The notes beneath the pieces were generated by a model. The model searched no databases. It worked only from the letters and a program-made list of their open reading frames with translations, and was not told the DNA's origin. Source: Hyphomicrobiales bacterium (GTDB lineage Bacteria > Pseudomonadota > Alphaproteobacteria > Rhizobiales > Xanthobacteraceae). From it: 64,000 bases of DNA. How positions within the stretch are numbered: the first letter of the stretch is position 1; each line of letters starts with the position of its first letter. Positions 17,294 through 25,186 of this stretch are shown piece after piece. A program made the translations under genes and the position numbers. The DNA lies in the NCBI GenBank assembly GCA_017305535.1, contig JAFKKN010000002.1:248001-312000 (forward strand), written 5' to 3'.

Positions 17294-17408
17294 GTCCTCC
17301 CCGCATCATCCGCGATGATGCACGCGGCTGCGCGCGCATCTCCCTGACGTTATCGCGATTTATCAAGCGGCCACAATCATCAAATGGCCCGATGAGGCGA
17401 GATTCGAT

Positions 17409-17894
17409 TCAGTTGACGCTATCGTGTGCCGCGGAAGCCGCATTGTCCCGGATGCGCCGCCGCAGGTGGATCACGACTTCCACCCCAGCGACGGTGCATC
17501 CATCCGGGAGTTCCGGAAACCGGAGAAACGAGATCGAATTACTGTCGATATCGATGATGCGGTCTTCGCCGTCGACATAGAAGTGGTGATGCGCGTTCAC
17601 ATCCGCATCGAAGTAAACCACCCCGCGATCCACTGGAATCCGCTTGATGATGGCGGCATCGGAGAACTGGTGAAGGGTATTGTAGACGGTCGCAAGCGAG
17701 ACGCCCATGCCAGCCTCACGGGCGAGCTGATACAACTCTTTCGCAGTCAGATGACGACCAGGAGCCCCAAAGATCAGGCCGACGAGATCGAGCCGCTGGC
17801 GCGTCGGACGCAAACCCGCCTTCAGCAGTATCTCATACGGCCGAAACGACGATCCGTCACGAAATGCGTTGGCCGATTCGGAGTGCTCGCTCAT
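17409..17894 (-). CDS. irr: Irr-like Fur-family iron/heme-response regulator, paralogue without heme-regulatory motif
   Basis: A 161-residue Fur-superfamily protein of the Irr branch. It has LLKAGLRPTRQRLDLVGLIFG, the DNA-recognition helix region GVSLATVYNTLHQFSD and the His-rich heme/metal site NAHHHFYVDG (residues 100-109). Irr represses or activates iron and heme genes under low iron. The N-terminal heme-regulatory GCPWHD motif of the Bradyrhizobium japonicum Irr is absent here: the sequence reads SSFRPYEILLKAG instead, so degradation on heme may differ. AAAGGAG lies 7 bases before the ATG. The acyl-CoA dehydrogenase gene ends 44 bp upstream on the same strand. Confidence 0.88.
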   Translation of the reverse strand: MSEHSESANAFRDGSSFRPYEILLKAGLRPTRQRLDLVGLIFGAPGRHLTAKELYQLAREAGMGVSLATVYNTLHQFSDAAIIKRIPVDRGVVYFDADVNAHHHFYVDGEDRIIDIDSNSISFLRFPELPDGCTVAGVEVVIHLRRRIRDNAASAAHDSVN

Positions 17895-17938
17895 CCCGCG
17901 CTCCTTTCAGAAATCTTTCTTACGGATAGCCCGCACGC

Positions 17939-19099
17939 TCAGATGGAAAGGCCTCGCTTCAGAAGATCTCGCGCGATCGCGACACGATGAATTTCCGAGG
18001 TGCCGTCCAGAATGCGCTGGACCCGAGCATCGCGATACAGCCGCTCCACGGGCATTTCGCTGCAATAGCCCATGCCGCCGAATATCTGGATCGCCTTGTC
18101 AGTCACGCGTCCGAGCATTTCCGACGCGAACAGTTTCACCATGGAGATTTTGGCGCGCGGCTCGCGCCCCTGATCGATATCCCACGCGGCATTGAGCACC
18201 ATCGAGCGCGCCGCGTAGATATCCACGGCCATATCCGCCAGCATGGCCTGGATCATCTGGAAATTGGCGATCTCTGTTCCGAATTGCTTGCGCTCATTGG
18301 CGTATTCGAGGCTCATCTGTAGCGCCCGGCTCGCCATGCCGACGGCGCGCGCCGCCACCGCGCGCAACCGCTGCCGGTTTCCGGTGCCCAGAGCCAGCGC
18401 CATACCATCGCCTTCCTGACCAAGACGCTGCTCCGGCGACAGACGAACGTTGTTGAAGAACAGTTCGCAATGGCTGAGCCCGTGCAAACCCATCAGCCGT
18501 TGCTCGCGACCGACGGTCACGCCCTCGGCGTCCCGGTCCACGAGAAACAGGGAGATGCCCTTATGCCCCTTGCCCGGATCGGTCAGGGCGGTCACCATGA
18601 AAGCGTCGGCGACGTTGGCATCGGAGATGAAATGCTTCGAGCCATTGAGAACATAACCGTCGCCGGCGCGCGCGGCGATGGTCTTGATGCCAGCGGCATC
18701 AGAGCCCGCGCTGGCTTCCGACATGGCGAAGGCGACGATGATATCCCCCGCCACCGCCGGCAGCAGATACTTCTCGCGTTGTGCATCGGAGCAGCTCATC
18801 AACGTCGCGGGAACCGCGCCGAACGCTCGCCGCACCAGAACGTCCGACGTCCACCCGAACTGCTCCTCGACCAGACACATGTCCACCATGCTGAGCCCGC
18901 CGCCTCCGACCGAAGCCGGCATGTCCATCGCATAGAGGCCCAACGCTCGCGCTTTGTCGCGTATCGACCTGGCAAGATCCAGCGGGACTGCTTCTTGTTC
19001 ATCGACGGCCTGCTCAACGGGCCGCAATTCGGAATCGATAAATCGCCGCACCGTCTCGATGACTTGAAGCGTCTCTTCGGGAACTGAGAAATCGATCAT
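17939..19099 (-). CDS. Acyl-CoA dehydrogenase family protein (Asp at the catalytic-base position)
   Basis: A 386-residue acyl-CoA dehydrogenase with FAMSEASAGSDAAGIKT, LNGSKHFISDANVADAF and the C-terminal IFGGMGYCSEMPVERLYRDARVQRILDGTSEIHR. The catalytic Glu of short/medium-chain enzymes is replaced by Asp (LDGTSEI), as in some other sub-families of this fold. It lies 79 bp downstream of the amidase gene on the same strand, so it may be the third gene of the maleate isomerase-amidase unit of the heterocycle cluster, or may be independent. Substrate unknown. Confidence 0.88.
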   Translation of the reverse strand: MIDFSVPEETLQVIETVRRFIDSELRPVEQAVDEQEAVPLDLARSIRDKARALGLYAMDMPASVGGGGLSMVDMCLVEEQFGWTSDVLVRRAFGAVPATLMSCSDAQREKYLLPAVAGDIIVAFAMSEASAGSDAAGIKTIAARAGDGYVLNGSKHFISDANVADAFMVTALTDPGKGHKGISLFLVDRDAEGVTVGREQRLMGLHGLSHCELFFNNVRLSPEQRLGQEGDGMALALGTGNRQRLRAVAARAVGMASRALQMSLEYANERKQFGTEIANFQMIQAMLADMAVDIYAARSMVLNAAWDIDQGREPRAKISMVKLFASEMLGRVTDKAIQIFGGMGYCSEMPVERLYRDARVQRILDGTSEIHRVAIARDLLKRGLSI

Positions 19100-19178
19100 C
19101 GTGCAGCTTGCCTTTCCGATAAGCAGAATGCATCGCCGCGCTGTCCGAATGTACGCGGCATGAAATTCTCGAACACTG

Positions 19179-20492
19179 TCAACTTTCCTTACACGCTTCC
19201 GCGCTATCGCTTGACAACATAATCTTCGCGATCATTCGCGCATGAGCCAGAATTGCATTGTCACTTCCTCTCCCTGCGATGAGTTGGAGACCAAGCGGCA
19301 GACCTCCCCGCACACGCGGCAGAGGAAGGGTCAGGCAGGGCACGTGAAGCATCGTCCATGCGCTGTTGAAAACGGGATCGCCAGTGCCCCGCTCGAACAG
19401 AGGCGCCTCTCCCGGCGCCGCCGGCATCAACAGAATGTCGTCACTCGCGAGCACACGATCGAGCCGCGTTCGCTCCGCATTACACTCCGCCTGCGTGTCC
19501 TCATAGAGCAGCCGATCGATCCCAGCTCCCGACTGAACGAGAGCGCGAAGCTCTGGCCCGACGCCTTGAGACTGCCGCGCGGTCAGCGACGCGTAATGCG
19601 CGTGCACCTCATAAGCCAACAGCGTATAGTGGAGACGCGACCACCTCTCGTAGCAATCGGTCAGATCCAACGGGTCACACGCGACGCCGGACGATATCAG
19701 CTTGGCCTTCACGTCGGAGAGCGCGTCGAACGCACCGGGATGGGCTTCATCAAGCCCCGACAACTCTCCGATCAGAATACGCGGCGCACGGCGGGAGGGA
19801 GCGAATTCGTCGCGCGTCGGGATAAGCGCCTCGAATACGCTTCGAGCGTCGTCGACGTCCCGCGAGAATATTCCGATCGTATCAAGCGAGGGTGCAAGCG
19901 GCCGCACGCCGGTCATATCGATCAGGCCGTAGGTCGGCTTGAATCCCACCACGCCGCAAAACGCCGCCGGCCGAATCGTCGACCCGGCTGTCTGCGTTCC
20001 GATCGCGACCGGCACCATGTGATCCGCAACCGCTGCGGCCGATCCACTCGACGAGCCGCCCGGGGTCCGACGACTGTCGTGAGGATTGCGGGTGCGGGAA
20101 GGTCGCAGGTAAGCGAACTCGGTGCTGACCGTTTTTCCCGGAACAATCGCTCCCTGCTTGCGCAGCCGCGCCACAATGTGCGCGTCGGCCTCGGGCCGAT
20201 GCCCCGCATAGAGCCGCGAGCCATATGTCGTCGGCATGTCGGAGGTGTCGATGACATCCTTGATCCCGATTGGAACGCCGGCCAGCGGTCGATCGTATCC
20301 GTCACGATCGACAACCCGGGCCGCGGCGAGGGCCTGATCGGGAGCAAGATACTCCCACGCCATGACCCCCGCTTCACGGGACCTGATCCGGGAGAGGCAG
20401 TCTCGTAGCACCCTTTCCGCCGTCAGATCACCCGCGGCAAACCGGGAGCGTAATTCGCCGATGGTTGCACCGCGCTGAGCGTCCGCCGCCAT
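19179..20492 (-). CDS. Amidase-signature-family amidohydrolase (cluster amidase 1)
   Basis: A 437-residue amidase-signature enzyme. The Lys-Ser-Ser triad is visible: Lys in GVPIGIKDVIDT (residue 78), cis-Ser in TPGGSSSGSAAA (residue 147/148) and nucleophile Ser in GTQTAGSTIRPAAFCG (residue 171). It hydrolyses C-N amide bonds. It starts 12 bp after the maleate isomerase stop. In pyridine catabolism an amide (maleamate) is hydrolysed to maleate just before the isomerase acts, so maleamate or a formyl-amide is a fair candidate substrate. Known maleamate amidases (NicF) are a different family, so this would be a non-homologous replacement. That role is inference. Confidence 0.87.
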   Translation of the reverse strand: MAADAQRGATIGELRSRFAAGDLTAERVLRDCLSRIRSREAGVMAWEYLAPDQALAAARVVDRDGYDRPLAGVPIGIKDVIDTSDMPTTYGSRLYAGHRPEADAHIVARLRKQGAIVPGKTVSTEFAYLRPSRTRNPHDSRRTPGGSSSGSAAAVADHMVPVAIGTQTAGSTIRPAAFCGVVGFKPTYGLIDMTGVRPLAPSLDTIGIFSRDVDDARSVFEALIPTRDEFAPSRRAPRILIGELSGLDEAHPGAFDALSDVKAKLISSGVACDPLDLTDCYERWSRLHYTLLAYEVHAHYASLTARQSQGVGPELRALVQSGAGIDRLLYEDTQAECNAERTRLDRVLASDDILLMPAAPGEAPLFERGTGDPVFNSAWTMLHVPCLTLPLPRVRGGLPLGLQLIAGRGSDNAILAHARMIAKIMLSSDSAEACKES

Positions 20493-20504
20493 TCGCCGCC
20501 TGCC

Positions 20505-21254
20505 CTAGTATCGGCCGGACAGAATGGCACCGGCGTCCGGCACCGCCGCATGCAACCCGAGCCGCTTCAGCATCTCGTGAACCGTGCAGGTTGCGGCGGA
20601 AACCACCGGCTTGCCGAGCTTGGCTTCGAGGGGAGCGATCGAGGCGAGCGAAGGCATCTGAACGCAAGCCGACGCGACCACCACGTCCGCGCCATCGACG
20701 TTCAGCCCATCGACAATATCGATCAGGGCGCGCGGATCACGCTCGCCCACCGCCATGTTGTCCGGAATCTCAAGGGAGAGCGCGTCGATGACCTCGATAC
20801 CCTCGTTTTCAATATAGCTCTTCACCAGCGCGGTGAGCGGCTTCATATAGGGCGTCATGATGGCAACCCGGCGCGCGCCCATTGTCTTCAGGCCGGACAC
20901 CAGGGCGCCAGCACTGCTCACGATTTCCGCCCTGGAGCCTTCACTCGCCGCCACGCTGCGTAGCCGCTCCTCGGATGTTCGATGATAGCCGTTGCCCATG
21001 CTCATGATGGCCACGAGACAGGCATACCCCATGACATCCACCTGCGCATCGGACAGCTCCAGCGCGCAGCGCTCCGCTTGCGCGTTCATCTGCTCGAGTT
21101 CTTCCTTCGTCACGCTCTTCATTCGCATCCGGCTCGAATGATAGGTGAAGCGCTCCGGCGCCGTCGCTTCGCGCGCCCGGAACATCGCCGGAATCTCCGT
21201 CTCCATGGTGATGTTCGAGCTGGGAACGATCTGCCCGATCCGAAACGCACGCAT
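20505..21254 (-). CDS. maiA: Maleate cis-trans isomerase
   Basis: A 249-residue Asp/Glu-racemase-fold enzyme very like characterised maleate isomerases. The N-terminus RIGQIVPSSNITMETEIPAM, the first catalytic Cys in GYACLVAIMSMG (Cys79), the segment PYMKPLTALVKSYIENEG and the second Cys in SACVQMPS (Cys197) all match. It converts maleate to fumarate, the last step of the nicotinate and picolinate routes before the TCA cycle. I chose the ATG at 21254 because the family begins there and CGGAG lies about 8 bases upstream. It is divergent from the marR gene, and a palindromic operator lies in between. Confidence 0.93.
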   Translation of the reverse strand: MRAFRIGQIVPSSNITMETEIPAMFRAREATAPERFTYHSSRMRMKSVTKEELEQMNAQAERCALELSDAQVDVMGYACLVAIMSMGNGYHRTSEERLRSVAASEGSRAEIVSSAGALVSGLKTMGARRVAIMTPYMKPLTALVKSYIENEGIEVIDALSLEIPDNMAVGERDPRALIDIVDGLNVDGADVVVASACVQMPSLASIAPLEAKLGKPVVSAATCTVHEMLKRLGLHAAVPDAGAILSGRY

Positions 21255-21322
21255 CAAAAACTCCGCAAGGTTGGCAAGGACGTCCTCGCACGGGACACCG
21301 CTTGGCATATCGATGCCGCTTC

Positions 21323-21346
21323 ATATCATACGTGTACGTACAATGT
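21323..21346 (-). promoter_or_regulatory. Cluster operator, copy A (maiA/marR)
   Basis: Minus-strand ATTGTACGTACACGTATGAT within a 24-bp imperfect palindrome that ends in ATAT. It aligns without gaps to copies B, C, D and E. Proposed binding site of the MarR regulator encoded 240 bp away. Confidence 0.65.
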
Positions 21347-21462
21347 AAACCGGTCGCGATTTCCAAATCCGGCAAATCGCCGGCCTGAATATCGCCAATC
21401 CGCGAATATTTCCGCTCCCGGGGCGGACCGCTTCAGAAACAACGCACCGCGCATTATCCGTT

Positions 21463-21486
21463 TGGACATATGTGTACAAACAAATT
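21463..21486 (+). promoter_or_regulatory. Weak cluster-operator match in the marR promoter
   Basis: GTGTACAAACAAA matches the right half (GTATACAAGCAAT) of the cluster palindrome; the left half is poor. About 100 bp before the marR start. It may be a low-affinity autoregulatory site or chance. Confidence 0.3.
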
Positions 21487-21588
21487 GGGGGTGGCCGCCG
21501 TGCCTGCGATACTGTAATGCACATCAGGCAGGGACTTCCGTCGCGCAACGGGGTCGCTGCCGGCGAAATTGTCACCGGGAAGCCAGAA

Positions 21589-22050
21589 ATGCCGCCTCGA
21601 AAGAAAGCCGCTCGACCACAGAAAACAAATCCCTCGAAGAGTCCTTACATGCTCGAGCAACAGGTCGGCTTCCTGCTTCGCGCCGCACTGCGACGACACA
21701 CGGTTATTTTCACCGACCAGATGGTCGAGGGATTGACCCCACCGCAATTCTCGGTCCTGGCCAAGCTGCTCGAAGCAGGGCCTCTTTCGCAGAATTTTCT
21801 GGGACGGCTGATCAATTCCGATTCATCCACGATCAAGGACATCGTCGATCGGATGGAATCCCGGAATCTGGTCGAGACCAATCCGGACCCATCCGATCTG
21901 CGCCTGCGATCGGTGAAGCTGACCAGCAAGGGGAAGGCTCTGGCGGAAGCCGCCATCGGCGTCGGCAGTCAGATCACCGAAGATACACTGGCGCCGCTCA
22001 CACCGGCCGAACGGTTGGTGATCGTGGATATTCTTCAGAAGCTGTCATAG
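21589..22050 (+). CDS. MarR-family regulator, NicR/PicR-like
   Basis: A 153-residue winged-helix protein. After a basic leader comes PYMLEQQVGFLLRAALRRHTVIFTDQMVEGLTPPQFSVLAKLLEAG, then the recognition region SQNFLGRLINSDSSTIKDIVDRMESRNLVE and the wing PDPSDLRLRSVKLTSKG. The wording of the N-terminal helix and DNA-binding region resembles NicR/PicR, MarR repressors of nicotinate and picolinate pathways. I placed the start at 21589 because the family begins shortly before the YMLxxQVGF helix. It is divergent from maiA. It is the best candidate for the factor that binds the palindrome found five times in the cluster promoters. Confidence 0.88.
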   Translation: MPPRKKAARPQKTNPSKSPYMLEQQVGFLLRAALRRHTVIFTDQMVEGLTPPQFSVLAKLLEAGPLSQNFLGRLINSDSSTIKDIVDRMESRNLVETNPDPSDLRLRSVKLTSKGKALAEAAIGVGSQITEDTLAPLTPAERLVIVDILQKLS

Positions 22051-22067
22051 GCTTCCTCGGACAATCC

Positions 22068-23165
22068 TCATCCCTGATCAAGTATGACGGCCAGGCGCTC
22101 CACGCCATCGGCAACTGCGTCGATGGCGGAATCGGTGGAAGCCTGGACAAAAGCATCGGCGTGACAATTCTCGCGCTCGACCTTCAAGGCATGAAGCTTC
22201 GACATGCATGTCTCGACCATAATCGGCGGGCCTGCCAGATAGGCCTTCGCATTGGCGACGGGCAGATCGAATGCTTCGAGAACGTCGGCGAGATTGCCAT
22301 AGAGACGCGAACGCGACCCGGCGCCGCAGCGGGACAGCACCGTTGCCGCCCGAAGCGTCGGATACGTGACCTGCAACATGGCGACCTCGCGTTCGTAATA
22401 GACATCGGCTTCGTCGCGAACGCCATGTAACAAAATCGCGGCCCGATCAGGAATCTGGCGAAGAGCAGCCGTCAGTACCGAGAGGACCGGCGCCAATCCC
22501 GATCCGCCCGCAAGACAGATGATCGGGCCATCGTGTGCCGCGCGAAGATACGACGCCCCGAACGGGCCATCGATCTCGATCGCATCGCCTGTCGAAAGCT
22601 TATCGAACAGATATGTCGACAGTCGTCCGCCGGGAACCTTGCGAACATGAAACTCGACATAAGGGTCCGAAGACTGGCTCGCCATCGAGTAGGGACGCGA
22701 GGGGAGACCTTCAATGCAGAGATTCGCCGATTGGCCCGACGTGAACTGAAACGGGTCGTCCTCGGGCTGGGCAAGGCGAATGCGGACGATGTCATGGGTC
22801 AGCCGATCCACCGCCGTGACCGTCAACATCATCCGTCTCCGCGGCTGTGGCGGCGGCGGATCATCAGCGTCAAGCCATGCAATCTCGATATCGGCGCGCG
22901 CCATCGCGCGACACGCGAGCACCATACCGCGTTGACGATCCGCATCGCTCAGCGCCAGCGGAGAATGCGGTAGCATTTCGACTTGTCCTTGCAAGAGCAC
23001 ACTCTTGCAAGCACCGCAGACACCCGATTCACAACCGCATGGATAGTCGATGTCGTTGCGTTGCGCGAGATCGAGAATGGTTTCCGATCCGTCCGACGCG
23101 AGCGTGACGCCGGCTTGCGTCAACGTGACATTGAAGCGCCGAGACACTGATTGATCCGTGGTCAT
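22068..23165 (-). CDS. Rieske oxygenase reductase component (ferredoxin-FAD-NAD, class IB type)
   Basis: A 365-residue electron-transfer protein with domains in order: N-terminal plant-type [2Fe-2S] ferredoxin (CGCESGVCGACKSVLL near residue 43, last Cys in VLACRAM), FAD domain with RPYSMAS, and NAD domain with CLAGGSGLAPVLSVL. It takes electrons from NADH to the ferredoxin centre and on to an oxygenase; this order is that of benzoate-dioxygenase-type reductases. The likely partner is the Rieske protein encoded at 39.2 kb. I chose 23165 (AGGGAG upstream); a longer frame to 23378 would run through the operator at 23251. Convergent with marR. Confidence 0.9.
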   Translation of the reverse strand: MTTDQSVSRRFNVTLTQAGVTLASDGSETILDLAQRNDIDYPCGCESGVCGACKSVLLQGQVEMLPHSPLALSDADRQRGMVLACRAMARADIEIAWLDADDPPPPQPRRRMMLTVTAVDRLTHDIVRIRLAQPEDDPFQFTSGQSANLCIEGLPSRPYSMASQSSDPYVEFHVRKVPGGRLSTYLFDKLSTGDAIEIDGPFGASYLRAAHDGPIICLAGGSGLAPVLSVLTAALRQIPDRAAILLHGVRDEADVYYEREVAMLQVTYPTLRAATVLSRCGAGSRSRLYGNLADVLEAFDLPVANAKAYLAGPPIMVETCMSKLHALKVERENCHADAFVQASTDSAIDAVADGVERLAVILDQG

Positions 23166-23250
23166 TTTCACTCCCTGCCGAACATCGCGACAACGATCCC
23201 GCGACGCATTGCGAGAATCGCTCGCCGCAGCCGCTTGTCGCGTCAACCGA

Positions 23251-23274
23251 CGTTTGCTAGTATACGTACAATCG
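23251..23274 (-). promoter_or_regulatory. Cluster operator, copy B (reductase/coxG)
   Basis: Minus-strand ATTGTACGTATACTAGCAAA, same alignment as copies A, C, D and E. It lies in the promoter shared by the divergent reductase (86 bp to start) and coxG (125 bp to start) genes. Confidence 0.65.
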
Positions 23275-23398
23275 ACGATCTGAAAAGTTTTTTCTTCGGC
23301 GAACGCTGCGCGCGTTGCCGCCGCAACGCGCAGCCGCGCCGTGACCACGCGGCCGGCATCGGATCGTGGTTTCATCATCTCTAATGGAGGAAACTTAT

Positions 23399-23869
23399 AT
23401 GCAGATCACCGGCGACTATCAGCTCGCTGCTTCACCCGAAAACGTATGGCGCGCGATCCACGATGACATCGTGCTCCAGCGCTGCATCCCCGGCTGCAAA
23501 TCGATCGAGCGGCTGTCGGAAGATCAATTGCGGGCTGTCGTGACGACCAAGGTCGGACCGGTCAGCGCCACACTCAAGGGGCTGATCACGTTCTCCGAGC
23601 AGACTCCGCCCAAGAGCCTTTATCTGACGGGTTCCGGCGACGGAGGGATTGTCGGTTTCGCCAAAGGCGGCGCGCGCGTGACGCTGGAGGCCGTGCCGGA
23701 TGGCACGCATCTCAACTATGAGATCGATGTCGCGATCGGCGGCAAGCTCGCGCAGCTCGGACAGCGCCTGCTCGCCGGCACGGCGAAGAAGAATTCCGAT
23801 ATCTTCTTCAGCAATCTGGTCGCTTACTTCAACGAGAGTATCGCTGCGACAGAAGCCGTGCTGAAGTAA
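23399..23869 (+). CDS. coxG: CoxG-like SRPBCC protein
   Basis: A 156-residue START/SRPBCC-fold protein of the CoxG family: ITGDYQLAASPENVWRAIHDDIVLQRCIPGCKSIERLSEDQL at the N-terminus, then KVGPVSATLKG and a helical C-terminus LAQLGQRLLAGTAKKNSDIFFSNLVAYFNE. In CO dehydrogenase clusters CoxG anchors the molybdenum enzyme to the membrane; relatives accompany many molybdenum hydroxylases. GGAGG lies 8 bases before the ATG at 23399. Here it is separated from the hydroxylase subunits by 9 kb but shares the operator type, which supports a joint function. Confidence 0.85.
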   Translation: MQITGDYQLAASPENVWRAIHDDIVLQRCIPGCKSIERLSEDQLRAVVTTKVGPVSATLKGLITFSEQTPPKSLYLTGSGDGGIVGFAKGGARVTLEAVPDGTHLNYEIDVAIGGKLAQLGQRLLAGTAKKNSDIFFSNLVAYFNESIAATEAVLK

Positions 23870-23877
23870 CCCGGATA

Positions 23878-23913
23878 GCGCAACCGCACGATGAAAGGGA
23901 CGTGCGGTTGCGC
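23878..23913. terminator. Hairpin between convergent coxG and FAD monooxygenase genes
   Basis: GCGCAACCGCACG and CGTGCGGTTGCGC form a perfect 13-bp stem with a 10-base loop, 8 bp after the coxG stop. No long T-run, but the position between convergent genes fits a bidirectional terminator. Confidence 0.7.
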
Positions 23914-23926
23914 CGTTCGACGACGA

Positions 23927-25135
23927 TCAACCCAGCTCCGCGGCTCTTTCGAGACTTCTGATCATCGATATCCGAAGCAGAAACTCCCGCGACTTTGCCG
24001 CGTCGGCGGCCGTCTCCCGCATTTCCTCGCAGTAACGGCGATGTTCCGCGTCCGTCGCCGCCTCGAGATTTCGCTTGTTCTCGATAGTTTGCTTCTGCAC
24101 GTGCTCCAGCGTGACGAGGCGTCGCTCGCGATCATAACCATCGAGCACATTTTCATCGAGTTCGGAATGCCAGACGCCGGCAAGCCGGTTCGTCAGGCTG
24201 AATGCGTCGTGGATTCCGCCATTCATTCCCATCCCGCCGAGAGGATTGTTGATATGGGCCGCATCGCCCGCCAGGAATACCCGATCGCGTCTGAAGGATG
24301 AAGCAACCCGTTGATGCACCCGATAGAGCGTCAGATGAAGGATCGCCGACTGTCCGGCGCCCGGCGCAATTGATTCCAGTTGTCGGGTCGCGAATGCTTC
24401 GCTAAGCGCGACATCATCCGGCAGCTCAGAATCCACCGGCACCATCGCTCGCCACATTCCGGGAATCCGAAGGAGGAAAAACCACTGTCGGGGATCAGCG
24501 ACGTAAGTAACCGATGCCAGATCCGGATAAGCCGACCGGAAATCGAATGGTGTCGAAATGACAAGAAACCGCTCGGGCCATGTGAACCCTTCAAACTCGA
24601 GACCGACCGACTTTCGCACCGCGCTGCGCGCGCCATCCGCGCCAATCAGCCAACGTCCGGTCCGCTCGATGGTCGCCCCGTTCGGCTGCTCGACCTGAAC
24701 CCGGACGCCGCCGTCGATTTGCTCGACGCGGTTCACAGCCTGATTGAATTCAATCTGAAAGTTGGAATTGGATTGATAGTGACGTTGAATGATTCGCGTG
24801 AGCTTGAACTGTTCGCTTTGAAGTCGATAGGGGTGGCCCGTCATATCGGCGATATCGCCGAAGTCGAATTGCGCGACGGCACCGAACGACTTCGAGCGAT
24901 ACTGCACCGAGGGAGCCTTGAGCCCCTCCTTGATCAGATCGTCGGCCACGCCGAGCTTATCAAGCATATCGAGCGTCGGCGGATGAAACGTCGAGGCTCG
25001 GGACTCGCTGCTGAGCGTCGGCGACGCCTCGAACACCGTAACCGGCACACCCCGCATGGCGAGGTTGGCGGCCGCCACCATGCCGATCGGCCCCGCGCCG
25101 GCGACAAACACACGATCTTCAACTGACATCTTCAT
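23927..25135 (-). CDS. FAD-dependent aromatic monooxygenase (group A, PHBH fold)
   Basis: A 402-residue flavin monooxygenase. Motifs in order: dinucleotide fold VAGAGPIGMVAAANLAMRG (residue 10 on), the DG motif LIGADGARSAVRKSVG, and the GD motif VFLAGDAAHINNPLGGMGMNGGIHDAFSL. Such enzymes hydroxylate electron-rich rings with NAD(P)H and O2, e.g. 6-hydroxynicotinate or 6-hydroxypicolinate in pyridine routes. Its exact substrate is unknown. It is on the same strand as the CoA-transferase gene, 51 bp downstream, and is probably the last gene of the long importer operon. No thioredoxin-like C-terminal domain is present, unlike the phenol-hydroxylase type. Confidence 0.88.
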   Translation of the reverse strand: MKMSVEDRVFVAGAGPIGMVAAANLAMRGVPVTVFEASPTLSSESRASTFHPPTLDMLDKLGVADDLIKEGLKAPSVQYRSKSFGAVAQFDFGDIADMTGHPYRLQSEQFKLTRIIQRHYQSNSNFQIEFNQAVNRVEQIDGGVRVQVEQPNGATIERTGRWLIGADGARSAVRKSVGLEFEGFTWPERFLVISTPFDFRSAYPDLASVTYVADPRQWFFLLRIPGMWRAMVPVDSELPDDVALSEAFATRQLESIAPGAGQSAILHLTLYRVHQRVASSFRRDRVFLAGDAAHINNPLGGMGMNGGIHDAFSLTNRLAGVWHSELDENVLDGYDRERRLVTLEHVQKQTIENKRNLEAATDAEHRRYCEEMRETAADAAKSREFLLRISMIRSLERAAELG

Positions 25136-25186
25136 GATCCCCGGCGGAGCTCTTGCCCGGTCTGCCCGAGCATTACTCCGATCAAA

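Larger units (their letters stand above)
21255..21588. other. Divergent promoter region of maiA and marR
   Basis: No gene. It holds one strong copy of the cluster palindrome (21323-21346) about 70 bp from the maiA start, and a weaker half-match (21463-21486) nearer the marR gene. It is locally AT-richer. Confidence 0.65.

Noticed and set aside
22068-23378. Longer start for the Rieske reductase
   Set aside because: It would run through the operator at 23251 and adds a 71-residue leader without family similarity; 23165 has a good ribosome binding site.
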